Assembly: GCF_000337815.1 (NCBI RefSeq)
Contig: NZ_AOLN01000018.1
Location: 124,001-188,000, forward strand
DNA: 64,000 nucleotides
From: Haloferax mucosum ATCC BAA-1512
GTDB lineage: Archaea; Halobacteriota; Halobacteria; Halobacteriales; Haloferacaceae
Reading direction: 5' to 3'
The notes beneath the pieces were generated by a model that saw nothing but the letters and a program-made list of their open reading frames with translations, did no database searches and was not told where the DNA came from. The stretch's first letter is position 1; every line of letters begins with the position of its first letter. The translations under genes and the position numbers were made by a program. This document shows positions 7,567 through 16,507 of this stretch, piece after piece.

Positions 7567-8865
7567 CTACTCGTTCGGCATCGGCGCGTCACCCGTCGGC
7601 GTCGGCAACGCGCGGAGTCGCCGCGGCGGCACGAGGAAGTTCCCGCGATGCTTGACGAAGATGTACTCTAAGATGCCGTTGTTGACGCGCTGGCGGATGG
7701 TCGGAATCTCGGTCAGGTCCGTCCCGTTCATCGCCTCGCGGACCGCTTCGAAGTCGGAGATTCCGCGCTGGAGCGACGGGAAGTGGAGGGCCGCCACGTC
7801 GTCGTCGGCCGACTCGAAGTGTCGCCGAAGGAGTTTGACGTTCCCGTCGGCGTCGCGGTTGGCGCGGGCGGCCTTCTGCGCGTGACCGACGTGCCCGAAC
7901 GCTTCGGCGTCGTCGCGGATGCGGTCGAGCATCGTGTCGATACCACTGTCGTCGCCGAGGTTCTCGCCGATTCCTTCGACGAGTCCCTGCTCGGCGTGTC
8001 CCGGCGAGAACAGTTTCATGATGCGGTGGTACTGGTCTTCTTCGTCGTACCAGTCACGGAGTCGCTGTCGGAGGTTCGCCACGTGTTTGGTGGTGCCGCC
8101 CGCAAACGGCCCATCCGCGATGGTGACGTAGTCTTCTGTGGCCTGGTTCTTGGCGAATCCGGCTTTGAAACCCATGAAAAGCGGTGACTGCTCGGGGACG
8201 GGGTTGCCGTCGGGAATCCCGTTCAGGTCGGACTGGTGTTTCGCCGGGAGTCCCGCGCCGACGAATCCGGTTCGTCTGTCGGCGACCGAGAACACACCCG
8301 AGAGGTCGGTCTCGACGGCGACGCCGTTCGCCTCGTCACGCTCGCCCAAGAGCGCCTGCTCGGCTTCGAGCACTACGTCGGCGCGGTCGGCCGCGAGGTG
8401 GACGAGCGCGTCCTGACGGTCGAACTCGGGCGTCTCAAACGGCGAGAGCGCGCGCGGTTCGGGCAGGTCGATTTCCGCTGGGAGCGACTCGTCGAATCGC
8501 TTGAAGTATCGCGGTGAGTAGCCGACCGACCAAATGAGGCCCTCGTGGGTTCGCTCGTACGCCCGGTCGAGGACGTGAAAGGCGCGCTCTACCGTCGCTC
8601 GCTCGGTTTTAGTCGGCGGTCCCGAACCGGACACGTCGAGATACAACAGTACGTGGTGGTATGGGACCTCGACGTTTCCGTGCTCGTCAGTTGCACACAC
8701 GTCGTTCCACGCGTGTTGCCTGTCGGGGAGCGTGTCGAACTCGGCCGTCCCCGAAGGGACGGGGTCGGCCGGTGCCCGGTCGAGACACGCGGAGAGCGCC
8801 GCCGCGCCTCCGGCCGCGACTGCGGCTTTCAGGAACGCCCGGCGTGACGGAGACCCGTCGAACAT
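7567..8865 (-). CDS. Dyp-type-peroxidase-like Tat-exported protein
   Basis: The product is 432 residues. The start at 8865 gives a clear Tat signal (SPSRRAFLKAAVAAGGAAAL, then SAC, a possible lipobox). The body has dye-decolorizing peroxidase features: GFVGAGLPA, then GFKAGFAKNQ, where GxxDG is usual, then DGPFAGGTTKHVANLRQRLR and the E-E-D-x-Y helix. The catalytic Asp of GxxDG appears replaced (GFKAG), so peroxidase activity is uncertain; heme binding may remain. It lies on the strand opposite its redox neighbours and resembles the EfeB partner of iron systems. The functional assignment is inference. Confidence 0.65.
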   Translation of the reverse strand: MFDGSPSRRAFLKAAVAAGGAAALSACLDRAPADPVPSGTAEFDTLPDRQHAWNDVCATDEHGNVEVPYHHVLLYLDVSGSGPPTKTERATVERAFHVLDRAYERTHEGLIWSVGYSPRYFKRFDESLPAEIDLPEPRALSPFETPEFDRQDALVHLAADRADVVLEAEQALLGERDEANGVAVETDLSGVFSVADRRTGFVGAGLPAKHQSDLNGIPDGNPVPEQSPLFMGFKAGFAKNQATEDYVTIADGPFAGGTTKHVANLRQRLRDWYDEEDQYHRIMKLFSPGHAEQGLVEGIGENLGDDSGIDTMLDRIRDDAEAFGHVGHAQKAARANRDADGNVKLLRRHFESADDDVAALHFPSLQRGISDFEAVREAMNGTDLTEIPTIRQRVNNGILEYIFVKHRGNFLVPPRRLRALPTPTGDAPMPNE

Positions 8866-9007
8866 ACTCCGGCTAGGGACCTCAAAGTCAAGTCCGTTCT
8901 GGTGTACCAGTCGAAGTTTTGGTTCGAGCGTCGATTCCGAATCCGATAGTTCGGCGTTCGAAACGCACACCAAACGGCATTTGAGTGCCCACCCGATAGT
9001 ACGCACA

Positions 9008-9673
9008 ATGAATCGGCGAACCTATCTTCGGGCTGTCGGGACGGGCGCGGCAGTCGGACTCGCAGGCTGTCTTGGCGGTGGAAACCCGAACGTCTCGCTT
9101 CCGAAGCCGGAACGCGAGAACGACGTGACGAGCGAGGACCTGCCGTATCCTGCGTGGGGCCAGCAGGTGCCCGATGTGACGCTCACGGACCCAATCAACG
9201 AGACTGAGGTCTCGGTCCGAGACATCGACGTCCCGCACTTCCATACGTATATCTTCACGAACTGTATGAGCGTCTGTCCGGTTCTCGTCAGTGCACTCCG
9301 CGAAGTGCAGATTCACTCCGTGTCAGAGGGCTACGCCGACGACGTGGCGTTCTACCCGGTTACGTTCGACCCCGCCCGAGACGACGCGACAGCCTTCCGG
9401 AACGAGGCGGACCAACTCAATATCGATATGGACGTGGGCAACTGGCAGTTCCTCCGCCCCGAAGACGAGGCCGAAGCGAAGGACGTCGTCGAGGACAAGT
9501 TCGGCGTCTTCTTCGAGAAGGGCGAACCCGACGAGGACGGAAACTACATGTTCACCCACCTCGGTCTCGTGACCCTCGTCAACGGCGACGGCTACGTGGA
9601 ACGAACCTACCGCGGGAACCAGCCGGACGAACAGACGCTGATAGACGACTTGACCGCGCTCCGAGACGCGTAA
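9008..9673 (+). CDS. SCO1/SenC-like copper-binding Tat lipoprotein
   Basis: The product is 221 residues. MNRRTYLRAVGTGAAVGLAG ends at a lipobox Cys. The thioredoxin-like domain has the copper site C-x3-C (CMSVCPVLV) near residue 84 and a downstream His in MFTHLGLVTLV, the three ligands typical of SCO1/SenC/PrrC. It is expected outside the cell membrane, loading copper into oxidases or acting as a thiol reductase. It overlaps the next gene at TAATG and is surely co-transcribed with it. Confidence 0.85.
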   Translation: MNRRTYLRAVGTGAAVGLAGCLGGGNPNVSLPKPERENDVTSEDLPYPAWGQQVPDVTLTDPINETEVSVRDIDVPHFHTYIFTNCMSVCPVLVSALREVQIHSVSEGYADDVAFYPVTFDPARDDATAFRNEADQLNIDMDVGNWQFLRPEDEAEAKDVVEDKFGVFFEKGEPDEDGNYMFTHLGLVTLVNGDGYVERTYRGNQPDEQTLIDDLTALRDA

Positions 9674-10734
9674 TGGACCGCCGTCGGTTCCTCACAGCGG
9701 CCGGAACCGTCGCGGCCGCCGGTCTCTCTGGCTGTCTCGCCGACCTCGGGCGACTCTACACGTCGAACGAACCACCGGTCCTCTCGAACCGGCCGGACGA
9801 AGTGTACGTGCCGACCCATACGGAAGGGATGCAGATGGTCGGAACGGCCGACGCCGGCGACCTCCGTGTCGGCGTCTTCTACAGCTACGCACACCGATTT
9901 TGGGTCATCGACGACGAATCAGACGGCTTTCAGACGACGAAGATTCCGCACACTGCCGACGACGACATTCACCTCATGGTGTCCGCGTGGGACCCTGAGA
10001 CGGGCGTCGCCGTGCCCGATACCGGACTGTCCGTCGAACTCACGCGCGACGGTGACCTCGTCAGCGAGGACGTCGTCTACGCGATGCTCTCTCAGCGGAT
10101 GGGCTTTCACTACGGGTCGAACTTCGGACTCGACGGCGACGGCACCTACGAGGTGACGGTCGATGTCGGCGCGCCGTCCCTGAACCTGTTCGGCGACGTG
10201 GCGGGGAAGTTCGACTCGCCCGCGTCAACGACGCTCGAATTCGACTACAGCGAAGCCGAGCGCAACGAAATCACCTACGAACTGCTCGACGAAACCAACG
10301 GCGAATTGGACGCTGTCGAACCCATGACCATGGGTGCCGTCCCGCTCGGCGTCGCGCCGGACTCGCTTCCCGGGACCCCGCTCGGTACCGCCATGACTGG
10401 CGGTCTCAGACTGGCCGGAACCGTCGTCTCGGCCGACCGCTTCGGCGACGACCCGTATCTCGCCGTCTCGCCGCGAACGCCCTACAATCGGCTCGTCGTC
10501 CCCCGGATGGGACTCTCTGCGACCGTCTCGGCTGACGGGGACACCCAGTTCGACGGCGGTCTCGAACCCGGGTTGGACCCCGAACTCGGGTTCCACTACG
10601 GCACGCCGGTTTCGGGTCTCGACGGGGTACCCGAGAGACAGGCAACTGTGACGGTCGATGTGCCGCCGCAGATCGCTCGCCACGAGGGCTACGAGACGGC
10701 CTTCCTCGAATTCGACCCAGTTCGGCTCGGCTGA
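9673..10734 (+). CDS. P19/Tp34-like metal-binding Tat lipoprotein
   Basis: The product is 353 residues. The signal MDRRRFLTAAGTVAAAGLSG ends in a lipobox Cys. The N-terminal domain (VGVFYSYAHRFWVID, DDDIHLMVSAWDPETGVAVPD, MLSQRMGFHYGSNFGLDGDG) matches the pattern of periplasmic iron/copper transport proteins of the P19/Tp34 type, including the MGFHYGSN-like metal-ligand loop. A second, related beta domain follows (GFHYGTPVSGLDG). Coupling to a SCO1-like gene suggests copper or iron handling at the cell surface. Precise family naming would need a profile search. Confidence 0.65.
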   Translation: MDRRRFLTAAGTVAAAGLSGCLADLGRLYTSNEPPVLSNRPDEVYVPTHTEGMQMVGTADAGDLRVGVFYSYAHRFWVIDDESDGFQTTKIPHTADDDIHLMVSAWDPETGVAVPDTGLSVELTRDGDLVSEDVVYAMLSQRMGFHYGSNFGLDGDGTYEVTVDVGAPSLNLFGDVAGKFDSPASTTLEFDYSEAERNEITYELLDETNGELDAVEPMTMGAVPLGVAPDSLPGTPLGTAMTGGLRLAGTVVSADRFGDDPYLAVSPRTPYNRLVVPRMGLSATVSADGDTQFDGGLEPGLDPELGFHYGTPVSGLDGVPERQATVTVDVPPQIARHEGYETAFLEFDPVRLG

Positions 10735-10784
10735 CGACACAACAAGAACAGGGCTATTTTGATTCGGAGCCACCGATAGTGTAT

Positions 10785-11993
10785 ATGGACTCGACACGCC
10801 GAGAGCGGATGACGCTCGCCCTCGCGGTTTGGGGGGTGCTCGTCTCGCAGGTCCTTCTGTACCCAGGCGTTTCGGACCTCGTCCAGCGACTCGGCGGCAC
10901 CGAGGACATCGCCGCCGGAATGCTCTTTCTCGCCGCCGAGTTCACGGCGTTCGTCGTCTTTTCCAGCGTGTGGGGTGCGCTCTCCGACGCGGTCGGCAGT
11001 CGCACGTGGCTCATCGTCGTCGGCGCGTTAGGCGGCGCGGCGAGTTATCTCGTGCTCATCGCGGTCGCCACGGTCTCGGGCCTGCACGCGGCGTTCGGGG
11101 TCGTACTCCTCATTCGACTGCTCGGCGGCGCGATGACCATCGGTGCGTTCTCGCTTTCGATTACGATGCTCGCCGACCTCGCTGGCGGGAACGGCCGCAA
11201 CATGGGTGCCGCCGGAATCGCCATCGGACTCGGGGCCGCCCTCGGGTCGGTCGTCGGCGGGCGACTCACGACCATAGACCCGCTTGCGCCACTCTACGCG
11301 GCGGCGGCAGTGCTCATCAGCGTCGCGCTCGTCGTCACGACCGTCCCCGACCGAACCCCGGAGACGACCCGCGTCGGAATCGGCACCATCCTGCGGAAGT
11401 TGACCGCGAGACCGGCGTTCGCCGTCCCCTACGCCTTCGGCTTCATCGACCGCATGACTGCCGGCTTCTTCGCGCTCGTCGGCGTGTTCTACTTCCGCGA
11501 TACGTTCGGCGTGAACGCGGCCGTCGCCGGGGGCGTGCTCGCACTCTTTTTCGTCCCCTTCGCGCTCTTGCAGTACCCCTTCGGGTCGCTTTCTGACCGC
11601 GTCGGTCGGTTCGCGCCGGTCGTCGTCGGGTCGATGCTGTACGGCGTCTCCATCATCGCGGTCGGCGTTGCCGGGTCGTTCGAACTCGCGGCCGGACTGA
11701 TGGTTCTCGTCGGCGTCTTCGGCGCGCTCGTCGCGCCCGCGACGATGGCACTCGTCACCGACCTCGCCCCCGCGAGTGAGCGTGGCGCGGCGCTCGGCGG
11801 CTTCAACGTCTTCGGGAGCCTCGGCTTCCTCGCCGGCTTCGTCATCGGCGGCGTCGTCGCCGACGTGGTCGGCTACCTCCCGTCGTTCCTCGTCGTCGGC
11901 TTCGCCGAGGTTGCGATTGCGATTGTCGCGGTTCGCGCCGTCAGACGAATCGACAGCCTCGAACCGGGTCAGTCAGCGCCCAGTGCGGACTGA
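10785..11993 (+). CDS. MFS transporter, 12 helices
   Basis: The product is 402 residues with twelve predicted helices. The loop motif is seen in WGALSDAVGSRTWLIV and again in FGSLSDRVGRFAPVVV. Its substrate is not evident; it resembles drug/sugar efflux-type MFS proteins. An in-frame GTG two codons upstream is possible, but the ATG at 10785 is preferred. The 3' end overlaps the convergent membrane gene by 25 nt. Confidence 0.85.
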   Translation: MDSTRRERMTLALAVWGVLVSQVLLYPGVSDLVQRLGGTEDIAAGMLFLAAEFTAFVVFSSVWGALSDAVGSRTWLIVVGALGGAASYLVLIAVATVSGLHAAFGVVLLIRLLGGAMTIGAFSLSITMLADLAGGNGRNMGAAGIAIGLGAALGSVVGGRLTTIDPLAPLYAAAAVLISVALVVTTVPDRTPETTRVGIGTILRKLTARPAFAVPYAFGFIDRMTAGFFALVGVFYFRDTFGVNAAVAGGVLALFFVPFALLQYPFGSLSDRVGRFAPVVVGSMLYGVSIIAVGVAGSFELAAGLMVLVGVFGALVAPATMALVTDLAPASERGAALGGFNVFGSLGFLAGFVIGGVVADVVGYLPSFLVVGFAEVAIAIVAVRAVRRIDSLEPGQSAPSAD

Positions 11994-12463
11994 ATCTCGG
12001 CGTCTACGACGAGCCACATGCCGCGGAGACAGACGATGACCGCCAGCCCGACGCCTGCGAGGATGAACGCATAAAAGAGACCGACGAAGACGCCGCCTCC
12101 TGCCGGGCCGGGACCGGCCGGGTCGAACGCGCCGAGTTGCGCCGCGAACGCGACGATACCGGTGACGAAGAAGGCGAACATCGCTTCGAGCAGTCGCCAA
12201 AACGACTCGATTTCGAGCCCTCCGCGGCCGGTGACGAACCGGACGATGCGCCGCGAGGCGGCGAGCAAAGAGACGACCGTGAGAGCGGCAATTGCGACTG
12301 TCGCAATTTGAAACCCGAGGTCGGCGAGAAACGCCGCGGAGAGCGTCGGTGAGACGAGCGTCGCCGCGACGCCGACGAGCGTGACCGCCGCGAAGACCAA
12401 CTCGACACCGAGGACTGCTCGGTCGGGGTCGTCGCGGACGAGTCGGGCGAAGTCGTCGTACAC
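11969..12463 (-). CDS. Membrane protein with four predicted helices
   Basis: The product is 164 residues. After YDDFARLVRDDPDRA come helices at about residues 18-40, 50-70, 85-110 and 125-150, a layout common in uncharacterised haloarchaeal membrane proteins. The GTG at 12463 is chosen because the open frame further upstream (to 12637) overlaps the aldo/keto reductase and reads as its shadow. The function is unknown. Confidence 0.65.
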   Translation of the reverse strand: MYDDFARLVRDDPDRAVLGVELVFAAVTLVGVAATLVSPTLSAAFLADLGFQIATVAIAALTVVSLLAASRRIVRFVTGRGGLEIESFWRLLEAMFAFFVTGIVAFAAQLGAFDPAGPGPAGGGVFVGLFYAFILAGVGLAVIVCLRGMWLVVDAEIQSALGAD

Positions 12464-12500
12464 GGTCGAAGGTTTCGAGGGGAGTCTGAAGTGTTTTCCT

Positions 12501-13475
12501 TTAGTCGTGACCCGAGACGCGAACCGGTTGGTACGGCTCTTCGAGGTAGTCGATATCGGAGTCCGAGAGCGTGATGTCGAGTGCTTCCACGGCGTCTTCG
12601 AGGTGTTCGATGCTCGTCGTCCCGACGATGGGTGCATCGACCCACTCTTTGTGGAGCACCCACGAAAGCGCGATTTGCGCCATCTTGACTCCCTTCTCGG
12701 CGGCGAGTTCTTGGACGCGTTCGTTCACCTCGCGGCCGCCGCCGTCGAAGTACGGGTGGTTTTTCGCGTGTTCGTCTGACTTCCCGCGAGTCGTCGCCTC
12801 GAACTGCTCGTGCGGGCGGGTGAGATAGCCGCGAGCGAGCGGCGACCACGGCATGACGCCGACGCCCTGTTTCGCACAGAGGGGTAGCATCTCGCGTTCT
12901 TCCTCGCGGTACAGCAGGTTGTAGTGGTTCTGCATCGTGGCGAAGCGGTCGAGACCGAGCGAGTCCGCGGTGTACTGTGCCTCGGCGAACTGGTGTGCCC
13001 ACATCGACGACGCGCCGATATATCGGGCCTTCTCGCGGCGAACCGCGTCGTCGAGGGCGCGCATCGTCGTTTCGATGGGTGTGTCGTCGTCCCAGCGGTG
13101 AATCTGAAGCAGGTCGAGGGTGTCCATCCCGAGGCGGTCGAGGGAGTTGTCGAGTTCTTGCTCGATGGCTTTCCGCGACAGACCGCCCGAGTTCGGGTCG
13201 TCGTCGTCCATCTGGAAGTACACCTTCGAGGCGACGACGTTCTCGTCGCGGCGGCCCTCCAATGCCTTCCCGAGAACTCGCTCCGACTCGCCGTTCGAGT
13301 ACATGTTGGCAGTATCGAAGAAGTTGATTCCGAGGTCGAGCGCGCGCTCGACGAGTTCGAGACCGGTCTCTTCGTCTACGACCCACTCGCGCCAGTCGGG
13401 GGTGCCGAAGCTCATACAGCCGAGGCAGATTCGGGAGACCTCCATGCCGGTGTTCCCGAGCGTCGTGTACTCCAT
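12501..13475 (-). CDS. Aldo/keto reductase
   Basis: This 324-residue TIM-barrel enzyme has the full catalytic tetrad: Asp and Tyr in DTANMYSNGESERVLGKAL, Lys in VVASKVYFQ, and His in LLQIHRWD. The NADPH-binding C-terminus includes GTTSIEHLEDAVEAL. The N-terminal MEYTTLGNTGMEVSRICLG and the lengthened loop place it in the plant/yeast AKR7-13-like group of general aldehyde reductases. The substrate is unknown. The ATG at 13475 is the family start. Confidence 0.9.
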   Translation of the reverse strand: MEYTTLGNTGMEVSRICLGCMSFGTPDWREWVVDEETGLELVERALDLGINFFDTANMYSNGESERVLGKALEGRRDENVVASKVYFQMDDDDPNSGGLSRKAIEQELDNSLDRLGMDTLDLLQIHRWDDDTPIETTMRALDDAVRREKARYIGASSMWAHQFAEAQYTADSLGLDRFATMQNHYNLLYREEEREMLPLCAKQGVGVMPWSPLARGYLTRPHEQFEATTRGKSDEHAKNHPYFDGGGREVNERVQELAAEKGVKMAQIALSWVLHKEWVDAPIVGTTSIEHLEDAVEALDITLSDSDIDYLEEPYQPVRVSGHD

Positions 13476-13642
13476 GCACACACCTCTCGGGCAATCGGCA
13501 AAAAGGTGGATGAACCGGACGGTTTCGGTCGTGTTTCCGAATTCCACGCACTCGACACATTCTCCGTTTCCGGGAGTGTCACGCCCGATTTATGATTCGA
13601 GGCGTCGTATCATCGACCCGAGGCGTAACCTCGGTGATTCCG

Positions 13643-14761
13643 ATGTTCACAACGAAGCAATTGGGCGCAGTCCTGCTCGCAATCCTCGTCGTAGGGTCGC
13701 TGGCGGGCGTTGCGGCCGCACAACAGGGCCCGTCCGCAGGCGGTACCATCGTCGTCGATGAAGGGGAGACCTACACCGGCGACCTCGAATCCGTTGGCGG
13801 AACGGTCGTCATCGCCGGCACGGTCGATGGCAACGTCGAAACGACCGCCGGGACGGTTCTCGTGACCGAAACCGGCGAAATAACTGGGTCGCTCGAAGGT
13901 GTCGCAGGCTCGGTCACCATCGAAGGCGCAGTCGGTGACGACGTGAGCCTCGCCGCGGGCGCGATTCTCGTACGCGACACGGCGACCATCGACGGGTCGT
14001 TGGAGGCCGCCGGTGGCGACGTTAGACTCGACGGCACAGTCACCGGCGACGTGACGGTCGGCGCTGAAGAACTCACTGTCGGCCCGAACGCCCGCGTCGG
14101 CGGGGCGCTCGAATACGACGCTGAGAGCGCGACAATCGACTCGGCGGCCGTCGTTGACGGCGGCGTGACGGAGGTCGATGCCGTCACCATCGAGGGACCG
14201 TCAATCGTTGGTGTCCCGTTCGAGTTCGGTCAGTTCGAAGGTCCCGTCATCCCGGCCTGGGTGGTCTCGGGCTACTGGTTCCTCGCAAACTTCGTCCTCG
14301 GCGCGATTATCGTTCTCGCCGCACCCGGGTTCGCCCGTCGGGTGACGGGTCTCGGAACCAAGAAGGCCGCCAGGAGCGGCGGCGTCGGCCTACTCACCAT
14401 CGTCGCGGTGCCCATCGTCTTACTGGTCATACTCCTGACCATCATCGGTATCCCGCTGTCGCTCGCCGGCGGTGCCGGGTTCCTGTTGGTCCTCTGGGTC
14501 GCGGGCATCTACGGCGCGCTCGTCCTCGGGACGTGGCTCCTCTCGCTTGGGGACTACGACAACCGGTGGGCCGCGCTCTTCGTCGGCCTGTTCATCCTCG
14601 CGCTCCTCGACTTCGTGCCCCTCGGCGGTATCGTCGAATTCGTCGTGCTCCTCGTGGGTCTCGGTGCGTTCGCGCTGGCACTTCGCGGTGAGTCCGGTGA
14701 CGAAGGCGACGACATGGGCGCTCCCGACGAGGGATCACAAGAAGACGCGCCGGTGGTCTGA
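13643..14761 (+). CDS. Bactofilin-like polymer-forming domain fused to membrane helices
   Basis: The product is 372 residues. It has a Sec-type signal ending AGVAAAQQ, then residues 30-180 form a right-handed beta-helix built of short repeats such as GTVDGNVET, GEITGSLEG, GTVTGDVTV, as in bactofilin-like proteins. Four to five membrane helices follow (residues 195-345), then an acidic tail. The beta-helix is therefore outside the cell, anchored by the membrane domain. It may form a surface or membrane scaffold; its function in archaea is not established. Confidence 0.75.
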   Translation: MFTTKQLGAVLLAILVVGSLAGVAAAQQGPSAGGTIVVDEGETYTGDLESVGGTVVIAGTVDGNVETTAGTVLVTETGEITGSLEGVAGSVTIEGAVGDDVSLAAGAILVRDTATIDGSLEAAGGDVRLDGTVTGDVTVGAEELTVGPNARVGGALEYDAESATIDSAAVVDGGVTEVDAVTIEGPSIVGVPFEFGQFEGPVIPAWVVSGYWFLANFVLGAIIVLAAPGFARRVTGLGTKKAARSGGVGLLTIVAVPIVLLVILLTIIGIPLSLAGGAGFLLVLWVAGIYGALVLGTWLLSLGDYDNRWAALFVGLFILALLDFVPLGGIVEFVVLLVGLGAFALALRGESGDEGDDMGAPDEGSQEDAPVV

Positions 14762-14825
14762 GACGGGACCACACCCATCAAATATTGGACAAACAATTAT
14801 TACAATACTTGTTCTCTGTCGTTCC

Positions 14826-16433
14826 ATGGCAGTCAGTTACACGGACGAGAGAGACTCGTTCGAGTGGGACATTCCGGCGGCGTACAACATCCCTGCAGTC
14901 ATCGAATCACACGCCGATTCGTTCGGCGACCGAATCGCACTTCGGTTCCTCGATTCGGACGGGAGGCGAGCCGAGCGGACGTACGACGACCTCCGACGTG
15001 ACATGAACCGGTTTGCCAACGCGCTCGAATCGCTGGGCGTCGAGAAAGGCGACCGCGTGATTCACCTGCTCCCACGAGAGCCTGACGTGTTCGCCATCCA
15101 ACTCGGCGCGCTCAAGCGCGGTGCGCTTCTCGTCCCGAGTTCGTCGATGCTCAAGCCCAAAGACATCGAGTTCCGTGCGAACGACTGCAACGCGACGACT
15201 GCCGTCGTCCACGAATCGCTTGTCGGGATGGTTGACGAGGTGCGCGATGACACACCGCTCGAACGGTTCGTCGTCCTCGGCGGCGACGCCGACAGGTGGA
15301 CGCAGTTTGCCGAGTTAGTCGATGGCGAGTCGGACCGCCACGACGGTCCAGCCCTCGCCGCCGAGGACCCGATGTCTATCAACTACACGTCGGGGACGAC
15401 GGGCAAGCCCAAACCGGTTCTCCACCGACACCGCTGGATGCGCTGTTTCGAACTCGTCAATGCACCTTACTGGTGGGGTGTCACGGCCGACGACGACCTC
15501 TCCGACGAACTCCTGTGGGCGACGACCGGCACCGGCTGGGCCAAGTGGTTCTGGAGTCCGGTCGGCGTCGGTCTGACGACGGGCGCGACCCAGTTCGTCT
15601 ACGCCGGCGAGTTCGACCCCGGAACGTTCCTCAATATCATGGAACAAGAGGAAGTCACCCGACTCTGCGCCGTCCCGACGCAGTACCGGATGTTCGCCCA
15701 ACACGACCTCGGGTCGTACGACCTACAACTGCGCGAGGCGCTGTCGGCGGGCGAACCGCTCAACCGCGAGCCAATCGAGGCGTTCCGCGAAGCGTTCGAC
15801 GTGACTCCCCGCGACGGCTACGGCCAGACCGAGACGGTGGCACTACTGACGAACTACCCCGGTATCGACGTGAAGCCCGGTAGTATGGGCAAACCGACGC
15901 CGGGTCTCGGAACGACCATCATCGACGAGGACGGCGCGGAGGTCGGCGTCGGCGAAATCGGCGAAATCGCCGTCCCGGTCGATTCGCCGGGCATCTTCGA
16001 CGGCTACTACGACAAGCCGCATCTGGACGAACAGACGTTTCACGGCGACTACTACCGCACCGGCGACCTCGCATCCCGCGACGAGGACGGCTACTTCTTC
16101 TTCGAGGGCCGCGCCGACGACATCATCATCTCCGCGGGCTACCGCATCGGCCCGTTCGAGGTCGAAGACGCACTCGTCTCCCACGAAGCGGTCGCCGAGG
16201 CCGCGGCGGTCGGGAGTCCACACGAAGAGCGGGGAAGCATCGTCAAGGCGTTCGTCGTCCTGACCGACGGCTACGAGGGGTCTGACGACCTCGTCGCCGA
16301 CCTCCAAGCGTTCATGAAAGCGGAGACGGCACCGTACAAATACCCGCGCGAAATCGAATTCGTCGAAGCACTGCCGAAGACCTCGTCGGGGAAGATTCGG
16401 CGTATCGAACTGCGCTCGCAGGAACGCGAGTAG
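14826..16433 (+). CDS. Acyl-CoA synthetase (AMP-forming)
   Basis: This 535-residue ANL-superfamily enzyme has the phosphate loop YTSGTTGKPKPVL, the adenine motif GYGQTE, the hinge motif YYRTGDLASRDEDGYFFFEG and the catalytic Lys in KTSSGKIRR near the C-terminus. It activates a carboxylic acid to acyl-CoA through an acyl-adenylate. Overall it resembles the medium-chain/acyl-CoA synthetase (Acs-like MACS) group. It is cytosolic. The ATG at 14826 follows an AT-rich promoter-like stretch (14785-14815). Confidence 0.9.
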   Translation: MAVSYTDERDSFEWDIPAAYNIPAVIESHADSFGDRIALRFLDSDGRRAERTYDDLRRDMNRFANALESLGVEKGDRVIHLLPREPDVFAIQLGALKRGALLVPSSSMLKPKDIEFRANDCNATTAVVHESLVGMVDEVRDDTPLERFVVLGGDADRWTQFAELVDGESDRHDGPALAAEDPMSINYTSGTTGKPKPVLHRHRWMRCFELVNAPYWWGVTADDDLSDELLWATTGTGWAKWFWSPVGVGLTTGATQFVYAGEFDPGTFLNIMEQEEVTRLCAVPTQYRMFAQHDLGSYDLQLREALSAGEPLNREPIEAFREAFDVTPRDGYGQTETVALLTNYPGIDVKPGSMGKPTPGLGTTIIDEDGAEVGVGEIGEIAVPVDSPGIFDGYYDKPHLDEQTFHGDYYRTGDLASRDEDGYFFFEGRADDIIISAGYRIGPFEVEDALVSHEAVAEAAAVGSPHEERGSIVKAFVVLTDGYEGSDDLVADLQAFMKAETAPYKYPREIEFVEALPKTSSGKIRRIELRSQERE

Positions 16434-16507
16434 TCTCGGACGCCGCCAGTCCGGCCACCACCCATCGCGGCCGACACCCTCTTTTCGTCGCCAGCGAAGC
16501 ATCACGC

